Positions 1 to 12,021 of a stretch of 64,000 bases of DNA are shown piece after piece. Made by a program: the position numbers and the translations under genes. Origin of the DNA: Bugula neritina (taxonomy: Eukaryota; Bryozoa; Gymnolaemata; Cheilostomatida; Bugulidae); contig OZ037768.1 in NCBI GenBank assembly GCA_964035545.1, positions 22,594,819 to 22,658,818 of the forward strand, in the 5' to 3' direction. The notes beneath the pieces were generated by a model. It saw nothing but the letters and a program-made list of their open reading frames with translations, was not told the origin of the DNA and made no database searches. Position 1 is the stretch's first letter. Each line of letters begins with the position of its first letter.

Positions 1-167
1 CATAAAGTTTTTTATAAATAAAATAAATCAAAATCATTATGTCAACTAATATATTCTGTTGATATTTTAAAAATATTCAATATTCAAATTAAGAGTAAAA
101 GTGGTCAAACTAAAAGTGCATTAGCAAAAAGCAAATTATTTGTGATGATTTCAATATGATAGCCTAC

Positions 168-1203
168 CCAAGTTAGGCTCATATCCCATGATTGTGTAAG
201 ATTTCCCACTACCAGTTTGTCCATAAGCAAAAAGAGTGCAATTGTAACCTTTCCATGCATTTTCCAACAAGTCACTTCCAATTTCTTGGTAAACACGGTA
301 CTATAAATTCAAATTTGAAAATTAAACTTTAATTAATTTAGTAATTAATAATTGTATGCTATTGAAAAATGTGTTTCATCCATCAGTATTCTTATTATTA
401 ACATTTGAGTCAGCAATTGAATTTCATTTTACCTGATCAGCATAACAGCTGTTAGCAGGTTTAGAGTAACCTTTCTCATCAACTTTGAATCCATCATGTG
501 ACCAATAGGAGTGATCAAATGTAAACTCATGTGGCTCAGAATCCGATCTACATATTTAAAAAATATTACTGCAATTCTATCTTGATGGTGTTTGATATCT
601 CAAAAGTTTTTAATACTTGCAGTTTTATAAATGCTTATCTACTAGAGTTTAGTTATTAAATTTTTTATATTAATTGAACATCACTTTGTTTTCAGATACA
701 ATTAAATGAAACGTAATAATACAATATGCATATTAATACTTATTATCATACATCAAGAATAAATTTTGTAGTGATGAGTTCACCCAGTGGTCCCCGTGGT
801 GTAATGGTTTGCACACTTGCTTGCAAGCCGGAGGTCTCGGGTTTGATTCTCAGAAGGGGCAATTATTTTTCAAATTTAATTATACCCATAACTCTGAGGC
901 TAGTGATACTGATAATCATAATGATAATGATAAATATACTCACTCTCAGCACTAAGTAAAGATTAAAACTTGATGATAATCTTCAGTAATAAAAAGATGC
1001 AAAACGCCCACACACAAAATGTTAAATCAATTACACTAAACAGAACTTGAAAACAAGGATTGCACAAATATACATTACCTCAAATCGAACAGAGTGGTTT
1101 TGTTATTTTTCATTTTGACTATGCATGGTGTGTTGGTTTGTATTTCTCTCTCATTAAATGGACGAACACGTACAACGACTTTTATGTTTTGTGAATCTGT
1201 CAT
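168..1203 (-). CDS. Kinesin motor protein, 5' end (three exons, continues beyond window)
   Basis: Microtubule motor ATPase. Three exons join in frame on the minus strand: 1203-1079 (ATG at 1203), 547-433 and 300-168. The joined 124 codons open with a kinesin N-terminus ([12 protein letters not shown], about residues 9-20) and reach the ATP-binding P-loop GQTGSGKS at about residues 107-114, inside the typical [12 protein letters not shown] context. Splice sites are standard (gtaatg, gtaaaa, gtaggc donors; tag acceptors) and phases match. The [15 protein letters not shown] context resembles kinesin-3/KIF28-like motors as I remember them; the subfamily is an inference. The remaining motor and tail exons lie left of position 1. 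The start codon is only 116 bp from the target duplication of the large MULE, and Flattop begins divergently beyond it. The 1-167 stretch is intron with no exon I could support. Confidence 0.88.
783..935 (+). repeat. tRNA-derived SINE remnant in kinesin intron 1
   Basis: A tRNA-like head with A-box-like (gtggtgtaatggtttgcac) and B-box-like (gggtttgattctc) elements is followed by a short AT-rich body ending in gataatgataa-type repeats. The cloverleaf is degenerate: two acceptor pairs fail and the anticodon stem does not pair, so it is not a working tRNA. The tail resembles that of the SINE at 25521. Confidence 0.5.
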
Positions 1204-1318
1204 TATAAAAGTCTTATTAGAAGCCAAAAGTAGTTATTTAGTAATTTTATAATCTATTGTTTTACTTTTATCAAACCCTACGTGCTACGGAATAATATTA
1301 TGGCTATGGACACTATCA

Positions 1319-1327
1319 GTATGGTAT
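1319..1327. repeat. Left 9-bp target-site duplication of the MULE
   Basis: Sequence gtatggtat directly precedes the left terminal inverted repeat and is repeated exactly at 18549-18557. Nine base pairs is the typical MULE target duplication length. Confidence 0.93.
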
Positions 1328-1598
1328 GGGTGTGACTAAAATGGGTGGCCACCCGGTGTCGCGGTCCGTGACACCCATTTTAGTCATAAGGGGGGGTTTT
1401 GACTAAAATGGGTGTCGCGAAAAATTTTCGTTTTATTTTTACATTTTTAGACAATTGTGACCATTGAAATCATTGTTAAATTATTCTTCAGTAAATATTG
1501 AATATTTCACAATAATTTAAAACCAAAAATCGCCAACTTATCATAATAAAATTTAAAAAGTTAGAAAAACTAAAGTCTACCAAGAGTTATCTTTCCTT
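1328..1598 (+). repeat. Left terminal inverted repeat of the MULE
   Basis: Begins gggtgtgactaaaatgggtg and pairs with the reverse complement of 18277-18548. It holds three copies of the core gactaaaatgggtgtcgc in alternating orientation (about 1334, 1364 and 1401), so the outer ~55 bp can itself fold. The core is a candidate transposase-binding site by position only. Confidence 0.9.
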
Positions 1599-2656
<1,058 letters not shown>

Positions 2657-2855
2657 CTCACGCAAGTTTATAGTCACTATCACAGTGAGAAACCCCTGAT
2701 AAAAAGGGTTTTTGTTAGATCAAGATAAGAGCATGTTTAGATGAGGCACTGGAGAAATTATGACTGTATGCTCTTCCTAACATCACCAATGGCCTTTGTT
2801 GGGGTTCCAACCCTTGACTTCGTGTTCACTAAGCAAGATCTAGATCACAGCTGCT
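2657..2855 (-). repeat. tRNA-derived SINE, nested in the MULE
   Basis: The reverse strand matches the SINE at 25521-25720 along its length: a tRNA-like head (tgtgatctagatcttgcttag; B-box-like ggttggaacccc), a shared body around aaaggccattggtgatgtta and gtcataatt, and a shared 3' end (atcagggg, then ataaacttgc). The copies differ at many sites, so this is an old family. Confidence 0.7.
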
Positions 2856-2998
2856 GTTTTAACTGTCACTTTAACACCATTAAATTTAGTTTATCAGAAC
2901 AACTCATAATTACAATGATGATTATGATAATGATGGTTAACTGTAGTGTATGATATGCCAAGCAATCTTCGATGGCTTGGGTTTTTTGCTGACCCAAT

Positions 2999-3042
2999 AG
3001 GTAGGTAGGTTGGTGGGTGGGTGAGTAGGTAGGTAGGTAAGG
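2999..3042 (+). repeat. (GGTA)n-like microsatellite
   Basis: Short run of ggtaggtaggttggtgggtg-type tetranucleotides. Confidence 0.8.
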
Positions 3043-3930
3043 TATGTAGGCTCTTTTAAAATTAGTTTTTATATGTTTAATGTAATTGCAGACATGTCTG
3101 GTAAACAATTATAGTTACACAAATTTAGTAACTCCATTGAAGAAAATTAAGGTGTATTTTAAAGAACTTCTTTTACTATAATTTAGTTTTTGCTAATATA
3201 TATTAATGTGATTACCAACTAGTATTGTAATATCACATGGGGTATATGATTATTACAATGGTTGTGAAATGTATTATATTCAAAAGCACTGTTTAATTTT
3301 TCTGCAATGCTTTTACTCAACTAATTTATTTTATTAAATTTTAGTTTATTTAGACTTCAGCTTGATTTACGTTCAGCAAACCACTAGGCTACTGTAATTC
3401 CTAAATGAGTCATCGTAGTTTCACGTCAAACAAACTCAATTTGCAAGCCAAATATCCTTGATCTAAATTCTAGATAATAAAGTGCACAAAGTCTAGAATA
3501 AGCATGACTGAGACCTAATTTCAATAATCTTTATTTCATGGAATTAAGGCGAAATTTGATAATTTGAATGATTGTTAATGACTAAATTATATTGAATAAT
3601 CAACATTAAACACCAATGATTATGAATTTAGTAGTATTACCTGTTGCAAGACTTTGGACAACAATTTTTGAATGTGGCATTTAAATAGTTTATTCGATTA
3701 CAATTATAATTTATTTACAACCAAAACCTATATAATATGAATGTAATATAATTGTTTAAAAAGACTTTTCTCAAAGGTCTTATGACAATACTATTGGAAA
3801 AAATGCTAAACAGGGCATTACAAAACTACAGTAACATTTGTATAGGCAAATATTAGTAAATGACATTTGTTGATTTAATGGTCTTGTTGAACAATGTTTT
3901 TAGTTATAGTTAAATGATTTTTAAAATATA

Positions 3931-6238
3931 CTACCTTGGAATTACTGTAATACCTTTTTGGTAGCATAACTGATGAACTTTTTTGAAATCTATCGATCCA
4001 TCTGCTACCACTGTATTAGAAAAAATACATCTATAGATTTTTGATTTCCTAATGCACATTTTGTCAATATGAAAAAAGTTGTGTTGGTGTTTAATAACAA
4101 AACTGTCAAATAAATTAAAATCTTGTTTACATCCAAAGCAGTTTGTTATGCGCCTACTTCTTCTAATAACTATGAATTCTAGATTAGTAGAGTTTAATTT
4201 GTTCGCAGTTGTGAGAGCTGAATTTTCACTAGATCCTTGCATTTTGTTAATATTTTTTACGGTTACACTACTATATCCATTTTCAGATTTGTTTCGGAAA
4301 ATACTCTTTTTGGACTGATTGCTATCTTTCTGTGCTCCACGCCTCTTCCTTGGCTTTTCATTTCTTTTTCTTCCTCCATATTTGTCGAGAATGTTTTTTA
4401 GCTTTGGTTTTGGTGTCAAGTTAATAGAGGAATAACTGCTATCTCCAGCATGCTGTGCAACAGCCACTATATGTGCACAGGTCATCAAATTTTTGTAGGT
4501 TTCACAGCTGCAGCATCGTTGAGAGTTGTGCCTTGATTTTATAGTTTCATATTGTGGTGAATTGTCAAGTTTTGAAACATGATCTTCACTGTTCCTAACT
4601 TGTACAACTTCTGCATTACTAGCTTTACTCATTAGCAAATTCATCACTTCATTTTCGTGCGAAATTTCTATATTCTTTTGATTATTAATTGTTCTAATTG
4701 GATCTAATTTTATGCCTTTCCAAGTATCTAATAAGATAAATTTTTTCGATATTCCAGATATTCCTTTTTTCATTTCCTCTAACATTCCATCAACCATTTC
4801 TTTTAGGCAGATGCAAAGGTTGGACACTGTTAATTTTTTTCCTTGAATGTATCTTTTGATCATTGCATTACATGACTCAGAGGCATTTGTTGTAACAAAA
4901 GTTGATTGCGCGAAATTGTATTCTTGGATCTTTTCATTAGAATTTACGATAAGAGAATCCCAGATTTGTTCGTTGAAATAGTGTATAAATTTGCAAACAC
5001 TTTGGTAGCAGTTGTTTCGACTAATATTCTGCCAGTTTTCAGTGGTGTTTTTTCTCTCTTCTTTCATTTTACTCTCTGTCTCTCCACTCAATTTTTGACT
5101 AATGTCATATAAAATAACCTTTTTTATGCTAGCTGGTATGCATAATTGAGTTAGCTTTCGTTGGATGTTATCGTACACATGTGAAAAACACCGAAATGCA
5201 TGTCTTTTAGGAAATATTTGAAGAGCCTTTAGTATTGCTTTTTCACCATCAGTTACAAATACTAATTGTCTATGTTGTAGCTTTGGCAACTTTCTGATGA
5301 GATGTTGGAAGAACACAGTGTAGCTACCACTATCCATTTTCTGAGTCAGCATCATTGGTCCAATTGTTATTGGGGATCCAGCAAATCGCTCATCTCTCAA
5401 TGTAAATATCACTGTGTACATGTTCGTTAGATTAAATGTAGTGTCCAGGTATAGTGGCCTCCTTAAGTTTATGGCACATTCTTCAAATATTTTCAATTGT
5501 TCCTTTGTATATAGGATGACTGTTAAATTTCCATCATCAAAACTAATTTGTTGGATAAACTGATCATGTGACTTTTGCGCAAAATACAATGCGTAAAGTG
5601 ACTCCACTGGATCTGCTTGTTTTTTGTTCCTAAAATTTCTTATTTGTTTTACATCTCTTGGCACTGCCCCTATTGTTCTTACTGTATGCAGTTTTTTAGT
5701 TATGGCAGATTTGTTGTATATTGTCACTGGGTTTTCGTTGCTATGTAGGCCTGTTGATTTGTCCTTTAGCTCTTGCAGCAATGCTTTGTCACTCGGAAAG
5801 AAAGGAACTGGTCTTTTAGAGTTTCCATGGGGTTTGACAATAACTTTACTTTCAGATGCATTGTCAAACCTATATTGAATAATTAATAAATCTAAAAAGC
5901 TTCCATCTCTTTTCTTAAAAGTTATTTCCGTTTTCTTCAACCCCTTATTGCCTTTGCAAACAAAGCTGTTTCTTCTGCTTGACATGAAGTGTTTTCCATT
6001 TACTTGAGTGGCTCTGGAATTTGTTTTTATCCAGACCCCACAGCCATCTCTTCTCATTTCGTAAATATCAGCATTTACTACATATATAGCGCTACAAATA
6101 ATGCCATTTAATCGTTTATGGGTCACTACTTGCTCGTAAGTGATAGTGTCTTCTATTAGTTTGTTGGTTAGCTCTATGGCATGTTCAGTGGTTATCAGTG
6201 TGTCAGTGTGCAGTGCTGGCACATTTTGATGACATGAC
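3931..6238 (-). CDS. MULE transposase exon with SWIM zinc finger
   Basis: Terminal exon of the element gene, 769 codons, predicted to catalyse cut-and-paste transposition. Numbering from the GTG at 6222, a DDE-type MULE core is visible: Asp in LYLDTTF (about 260), Asp in VFVTDGEKA (about 325), the family C-x2-H in RCFSH (345-348), and a candidate Glu in NASESCNAM (about 449). A SWIM finger follows (CSC, then TCAH, residues 571-584; CxC-x8-CxH), as is usual downstream of MULE catalytic cores. A basic stretch (about 617-630, RKRNEKPRKRRG) could be nuclear targeting or DNA contact. The C-terminus has an extra CFGC...H...H...C pattern (695-723), a possible zinc-binding module. The frame is uninterrupted, consistent with an intact enzyme. 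A possible donor (AAG|gtagta) overlaps the stop, so further splicing is not excluded. Confidence 0.92.
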
Positions 6239-9200
6239 CTGAAAATAATAAAAATATATTTATTTTTATTTTAACTGTCAGATAATTCTTAACTATTTTG
6301 ACCACAGGCAACATTGATTATATAAATAAAGTTATGTTGTATGCCTAGAAATCATATGAATTTTAGGTATGTTATTATTACAATTGTGTCATATGTTGCC
6401 ATTGCATGTTACAATATGGCCTTTCAGTAGCATGCATGATAAACCAATCAATCTTACAAAGAGTAACAGTTACAATCTAAAATTACAGAAATTATTTCTT
6501 TTCCAAAACTTACATTCTAGTGAATTGGCCATAAGTTTTGAACTTTACTTCAGCATCTGCTTTTTCTTGTATGTTGATAGGCATATGATGTTGCGGAGAT
6601 CTGGTCATTGCTGTGCACACAACAAAATGGTCTGGAACTAAACTATTCTCGTCTTCAACATATCTACCAGCAGTAGTCCAACTGAGAATGATTTTGTCAT
6701 CACTATTTTCATTGAGCCTTAGAAGACAGTTCATATATCGTGGTGGTGTTTGAACAGGGTATATAATTTGTACATTTATTCCTAAAAGATGAGCTATTGC
6801 AATTATTAACCATTGACTGCCATATTCCCCATTTCTCATAATTTCGATAGCGTGATCTTGCATCAGCAATTTAGACAAATTTTCTGCACCGAAATCCAAA
6901 TTACCTTGTGTCATGGCACTAGCAAGTAGAGCACAATATTCATCATCATCAAGCTCAAAGCCAAACCATTTACTCAGGTTATTTCGATTCATTATAGTGT
7001 CCATGCTGTTATATAAGTGTACACATGCCCGAATACGAAGTTCTACATGGCTCTTTTCATCTGAGTAAAGAGCACAACTCAGCGCTCTGAACAAGCAATT
7101 CCCATCACCGTTAGTTTTAATGGCTCTAATATCATCTATTCCTATTTTCCTGAAAAATATAGTTTTACATATACATACATACATGCATGCATACATACAT
7201 ACATACATACATACATGCATACATACATGACACATCTCATTTTTAAAAATAAAATTATCATTAGGTATTATAATTTAGATTATTATACCCTTTTCTCTTG
7301 CATGGAATTATTTAATAATAGTTATTTTAATCGATTCATTTTTTGTCGATTTACCTCAAATATTTGTTGGTAATCTCGTCATCACATGTATTTCCCGTCT
7401 CACTTTGTAAACGGTTTTCTTTTCTCTTCTGAATAGTGTTTATCTGTAGAAAATCACCAATAAAATCATTGAAATACACTTGGTTGGAAATTCTCTATTC
7501 AGACAAAAATTCTTTGGATTTTGTTAGCAGCAAAGAAAGAATTATAAATTTAAAAATTAATTGCTACCAAAAGTTGGATCTAAGGCATTCGATTATTCCA
7601 GACAATGTTTTATTTTAAAATAATTGAATTTATTTAAATTGAAAATATTTGTGAAATTACTGCAAATTCTTTTAATTATAATTATTGTCAGTTTGAGAAT
7701 TGTTTTTCACTGCAGGTTGACGTTTACCTTTTGGACTATCTTGGGATCAAGGGCTCTGCCAGGCTCACTCAAAGCTACTAGCTGGGTCTGAATTTCTTGA
7801 AATTGCTTTTCTCTAATGTGTGTAGATGGTTGGTCATCTTGTGTCTTTAGAAAATAACAAGCGCACATGATGATTGTTTTTCAAAAAGGTCATATAATGT
7901 AGCCTACATAGCTTTAGCTGCTTTATTTTGGGTGAGTTCAAGTAAATTATATTATATTGAGGAACATTATATTTTTAGCTTGTCCAAGTTGTTTTTATGG
8001 GAAGGCTTATTTTGTACAAAAATGGTACTAAATTAATTTATATAGTACTAAGGCTTTTGGTTACCTTCTGAACAACAGAAACTTCTTCAATTTCTCTAGA
8101 AGCTACAGGATTTTCGTCAATGTTATGGCTTTGTTGTTCTTCTTCTCGCATCTATAAAAAATGATCAGGTTCATGTTCAAATTAATATATTTAGTTGAAA
8201 TATATCCATATAAACTAGAATTTTATTACAAAAAAATAAATGAGAAACATTGTGTTTTTACTTTATTTGCATAAAAGCCAAGTAAACTATTTTGTTTTTA
8301 TATAAAAAATTAGTCTATTTCTAACATGTTATATGTATATTATGTTTCACTTTATGGCACCAATTCTATGCAGGTTAATGATCACGTGAAAATTAAGGTA
8401 TATTATGTATTATATAGTTTAATAAATAATTTTATATTTACACCCACTGTGTTTCCAGTTGCCTTTAATGGTCTACTTAGATATAAGCACAAGTTTTACG
8501 CATTTTATGTTTAAAAATCCTATATTCAAAATAAATAATGTTCACTTCAAACAACTTGTTTCTTTTTTGTAATAGAGTTTTACCTGGGGCACATCATTTC
8601 TAATTTGGTTGGGTGTCGTCACTTTTTCCAAATTGTTTCTTTCATCAGTAGTACCACGGTGAAAAACATTTGAATCTGGCACTTGATTGGTAGTTGAGTG
8701 TTGATGTTCAAAATATCTGTTTCCCAAAGATTCAGTTGTGGCATGCTCAATCAAGTTTCGTCCGTTATAATAATTTTTTTGCCCTGTCAACTTGATGGTA
8801 AAATGGGGAAAGTTGCAGCTACAGTTAGTTGTAGATTTCCATCCAGTAGGCTACAAGCAATTTAATTAAATAAAATAAGGATTAAATAAATACCTCCCCT
8901 ATCAAAAGTAATAAAATTGCCTTTTACTAGAAAATATTATTGAAATAATATATTCATGAACAAATTTAACACATTTAATATTCTGAACTGCTCTCTTCAA
9001 AATTTATCCAAACAAAATTATTGTTCAGTTCCGTTTACTTACAGCGCAGTTAGGCAAAGGCAGATTGTGATCTTGTACATTTGGAGACATGGGATTGTTG
9101 GCATAAATAATATTCTCACTCGCTGGTTGATTAGGGTGGTTCAGACCCATACATGACATGCATGATCTGTCCTGCAGTAATAGAAATGTAATAGTGCACC

Positions 9201-12021
9201 CTAATAATATGTCAGCAGTTGTTAACACCAAATAGAACATTAAACTTTTCAACAGCATTAATACATACGTTAATCTTTGAAAGTGCAGCTTTTAAATAAA
9301 ATCACATAGATTAGATAACATTGGTAAATCGCAAATAATTTTAATTAGTATGTTGCAACCGATATTAAATTACTAACTATTCAAGCTGGGCTTACAATAG
9401 CTTGCGTCAAAAAAACAGAACTTTATTATTATATTACATTATTATATATTATAGCTTTGGTCACGGAATGTTCTTATAAAGGCACCAATCAAAATGTTGA
9501 AACAAATTACAGCCAACACACTATACTGATAGATATAAGAATTGTAATTATCACTTGAATGTCTAAGCAACCAGTTTCTCCTAAATATTTAATTCGAAGT
9601 TATGAAATATAATTATTATTCTGTCATACTAGGTATACCAATGTTATTATTGATAACAGCTATGCCAATTGGGGCGTATAACTACGAGCTGGCAGAGAAT
9701 AACATTGAATACTATAACAGGCATGGTATAAAATGCTTTGTATATACTATTTTCAATATAGGCTTATACTGCAAAAAGACCCTGTTACGTAGGTTAGCAT
9801 ATAAGGATATTGTAATGAGTTAGTTAACAGCTATACCTGGCAACATAGTTGATTCCAGGCAAGAGGTTGGTCTGTGTCACTTACATTCTGCGCCTGTGGC
9901 TGATGTTTGGCGGGTGGTAACCGTAACATTGGACTGCAAAAGTCATATATTCAAATACACTTCTGCATGATAAAAATATAACAGGGATTGCAATCAACCT
10001 CTTTCACAGATGTTTGCAACACACACATACCTTATAATTGAACTTGGATTCTCGTCTTTTTTCACAGAACATTCCTACAAAACAAAATAATATATATACC
10101 ATGCAATATGTAAGTTGCAATCTTAAATTTCATGTATCTAGCAAAATCATATCTGTTTAGGTAAAGTTTGACATATGCTTCGCTGTATTATATGCTTTTA
10201 GAAAAGTGTGCTCCAATTACATGCTGTTGATCACTTTTTAACCAATTTAGTATAAGCCTAGTAATTATAGCTATTGGTAATTATAGTATTTATTAAAAAC
10301 TATTGTTAATGGCAGTGGACTGAAAAAAAATTAAAATAGCTTTCAGTAAAATATGCCATTCAGCAATGTTTGGTTTATTATTTATATAAGAAGGTTTAAA
10401 GCTTCAAAATATTTGTACCTTTGCCAACATACTTTTCTTCCAATGCATTATTCTACAATATTCAACTTTCTCAACCTAAAAAACAATAAGTTATATTGGC
10501 TTAAGAGATAACCAATTTGATGTTTTTCTTTTAAACATAAAATAATTTGATAATTTGGCAGTACTTATATAGCAATTAAATTATTGTTTGTTGTACTGCA
10601 TTTAATTGAATAAAAGTATACTAATGAGCTTCATCGCTATATGATAGGTAAAATTAGATAAACATCAAATGGTTGTAATATAATGGAATGTTATGTGACA
10701 TTAGTAAATTTATTTAACAGTTTGAAGCAATGTTCCTGTTCATGTACATAAAATGACATTGGAAAAAAAAGAAAAGTTAATAAATGCTCCAAAGCCATCT
10801 TCTTGCAATAATATCATTATAGTTGTTATAGGCATTGCAATAGTTTTGATTGGTTCAATAACAAGCAAGGACGCTATAGAGGTAGATTTACTGGAATTTT
10901 AAAATGTAGTTTATTATTAAACACTTTTGTTACAGAAAGCAACACCGTGAAGTCTTAAGTTGGTACAATTTGGGCAGTTACATTATAGTGTGCAAGATTA
11001 AAACAGTAAGATTATATAATATAACAATAGAAAATATAAAAACATACTAGTTTAAATCAGGTAATAGTATTGTGTTGAAATTATTCAAGTGGTTATAGAA
11101 TGGTAGACTAATGACTACTGACCTTTTCCCTTCTCCCTATTATTGCTCGTTTCAAACTCAGTAAAAATCTAATTATTATAAAATCACAAGTATAAAGTAA
11201 TATAGCATTAAGCCTATATAATCTTCACCCAGTAATGCTTCTCAATTGTCTTTATAAGATAAAAACCTTTACCGAACAAAAATACAGCATATGTTACAGC
11301 AAGTGTAACTAGCCCGGAAGCATGCACCCAAATTTTCATATGAGTCATATTACTCTATTTAGTACTCTATTTAGTGCAAATTATGACCAAACATTGTAGT
11401 TTGCTCAGAATTCATGGAAATTTACTATATGTGTGGTAACTTTATGTACTACTAATTATAATGATGCATAACAGAAAAAGGCTGGGAGGGGATTTCCCAA
11501 CTTTAAACTGCACCGGCATTGTCATTTGAGCTAAATATATATGCGCGACCGTGATGAAAAAACCATCACGTCCCGCACATACCAACTTACTTAAGAATTT
11601 GGATAAAAACATAGAAAATCAACCAAATTTGAAAAGAAACTTTAATTATTCAGCTGTATTTGTTACTATTTCATTATTTTAGGGCAATAAATCATATACA
11701 TTAGCAGTTAAATTGTGAAAAGTAGCTAAAAAATAGAGATATAGAGTGTGTCCTAAATTAAGTAAAATGACACATATATGCAATATGCAGAAGTTGTACT
11801 TTCCACCAGTTTATTTGTACACTTGCTGAAAAAAAAACTATATGATAGTTTAAAATAATAGTTATATAAATGATATGCATGCATTAGCGTGGTTAATTAC
11901 AAAAGTCAATATAAAAGAAGAGCTATGAAAGTTTTTACTGTAAAAGCAATAATATACAGATAATATAATATATGCATAAAGTGACTAACCTTTTTGTCCT
12001 GAATACACAGCGATCAGCAAA
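3931..12021 (-). CDS. OTU protease-MULE transposase fusion gene, multi-exon
   Basis: Element-encoded transposase gene. Exons that join in phase: 12021-11990, 11168-11123, 10475-10419, 10074-10031, 9933-9885, 9171-9043, 8850-8584, 8151-8065, 7844-7728, 7428-7355, 7149-6514 and 6238-3931, the last ending in TAG at 3931. All junctions use GT-AG sites and every join keeps the frame open, for roughly 1,280 codons. The first third is an unrecognised N-terminal region rich in Ser, Asn, Gln and Cys; then comes an OTU domain; then the transposase and a C-terminal Cys/His cluster. The two most 5' exons are short and rest on phase and splice consensus only. The true start codon was not found and may lie upstream of 12021 or at an internal ATG in 10475-10419. 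Expression from the element's own region is likely but unshown. Confidence 0.8.
6514..7149 (-). CDS. OTU-like cysteine protease exon of the MULE gene
   Basis: This 636-bp exon joins in phase to the transposase exon (AT|G at the junction). It begins after a tttttcag acceptor and encodes an OTU fold: the nucleophile motif NGDGNCLFRAL near its start, a central EYGSQWLIIAIAHLLGI segment typical of OTU helices, and the C-terminal catalytic His in VPDHFVVC. OTU proteins remove ubiquitin or related modifiers. Here it may process the transposase polyprotein or counter host ubiquitin-based control; both are inference. Cys and His are present and spaced about 160 residues apart, as usual. Upstream the intron holds a (catacatac)n microsatellite that opens a spurious frame. 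Confidence 0.88.
7157..7228. repeat. (CATA)n microsatellite in MULE intron
   Basis: Runs of acatacatacatgcatacat just upstream of the OTU exon acceptor on the minus strand. Confidence 0.85.
9602..9823 (+). CDS. Possible small hydrophobic protein, antisense in MULE intron
   Basis: A 73-codon frame from ATG at 9602 inside the intron between MULE exons 9933-9885 and 9171-9043, on the opposite strand. It starts with a signal-like stretch (VILGIPMLLLITAMPIGAY) and ends with a basic tail. No family is recognised. In AT-rich DNA such a frame can arise by chance, so this is only a candidate. Confidence 0.2.
   Translation: MKYNYYSVILGIPMLLLITAMPIGAYNYELAENNIEYYNRHGIKCFVYTIFNIGLYCKKTLLRRLAYKDIVMS
10753..10902 (+). 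CDS. Possible 49-aa single-pass membrane peptide, antisense in MULE
   Basis: ATG at 10753 opens 49 codons ending TAA at 10902: a Lys/Glu-rich N-terminus, one hydrophobic segment (NNIIIVVIGIAIVLIGSI) and a short tail. A donor-like site (GAG|gtagat, 10881) would instead splice to ttacag|AAAGCAACACCG near 10936 and end KATP. It lies in an intron of the minus-strand transposase gene. No homologue is recognised. Confidence 0.25.
   Translation: MTLEKKEKLINAPKPSSCNNIIIVVIGIAIVLIGSITSKDAIEVDLLEF

Noticed and set aside
788-860. Functional tRNA gene
   Set aside because: Box-like motifs are present but the acceptor and anticodon stems do not pair properly; better read as a SINE head.
4079-5878. Plus-strand frames opposite the transposase
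   Set aside because: Shadow frames of the well-supported minus-strand exon.
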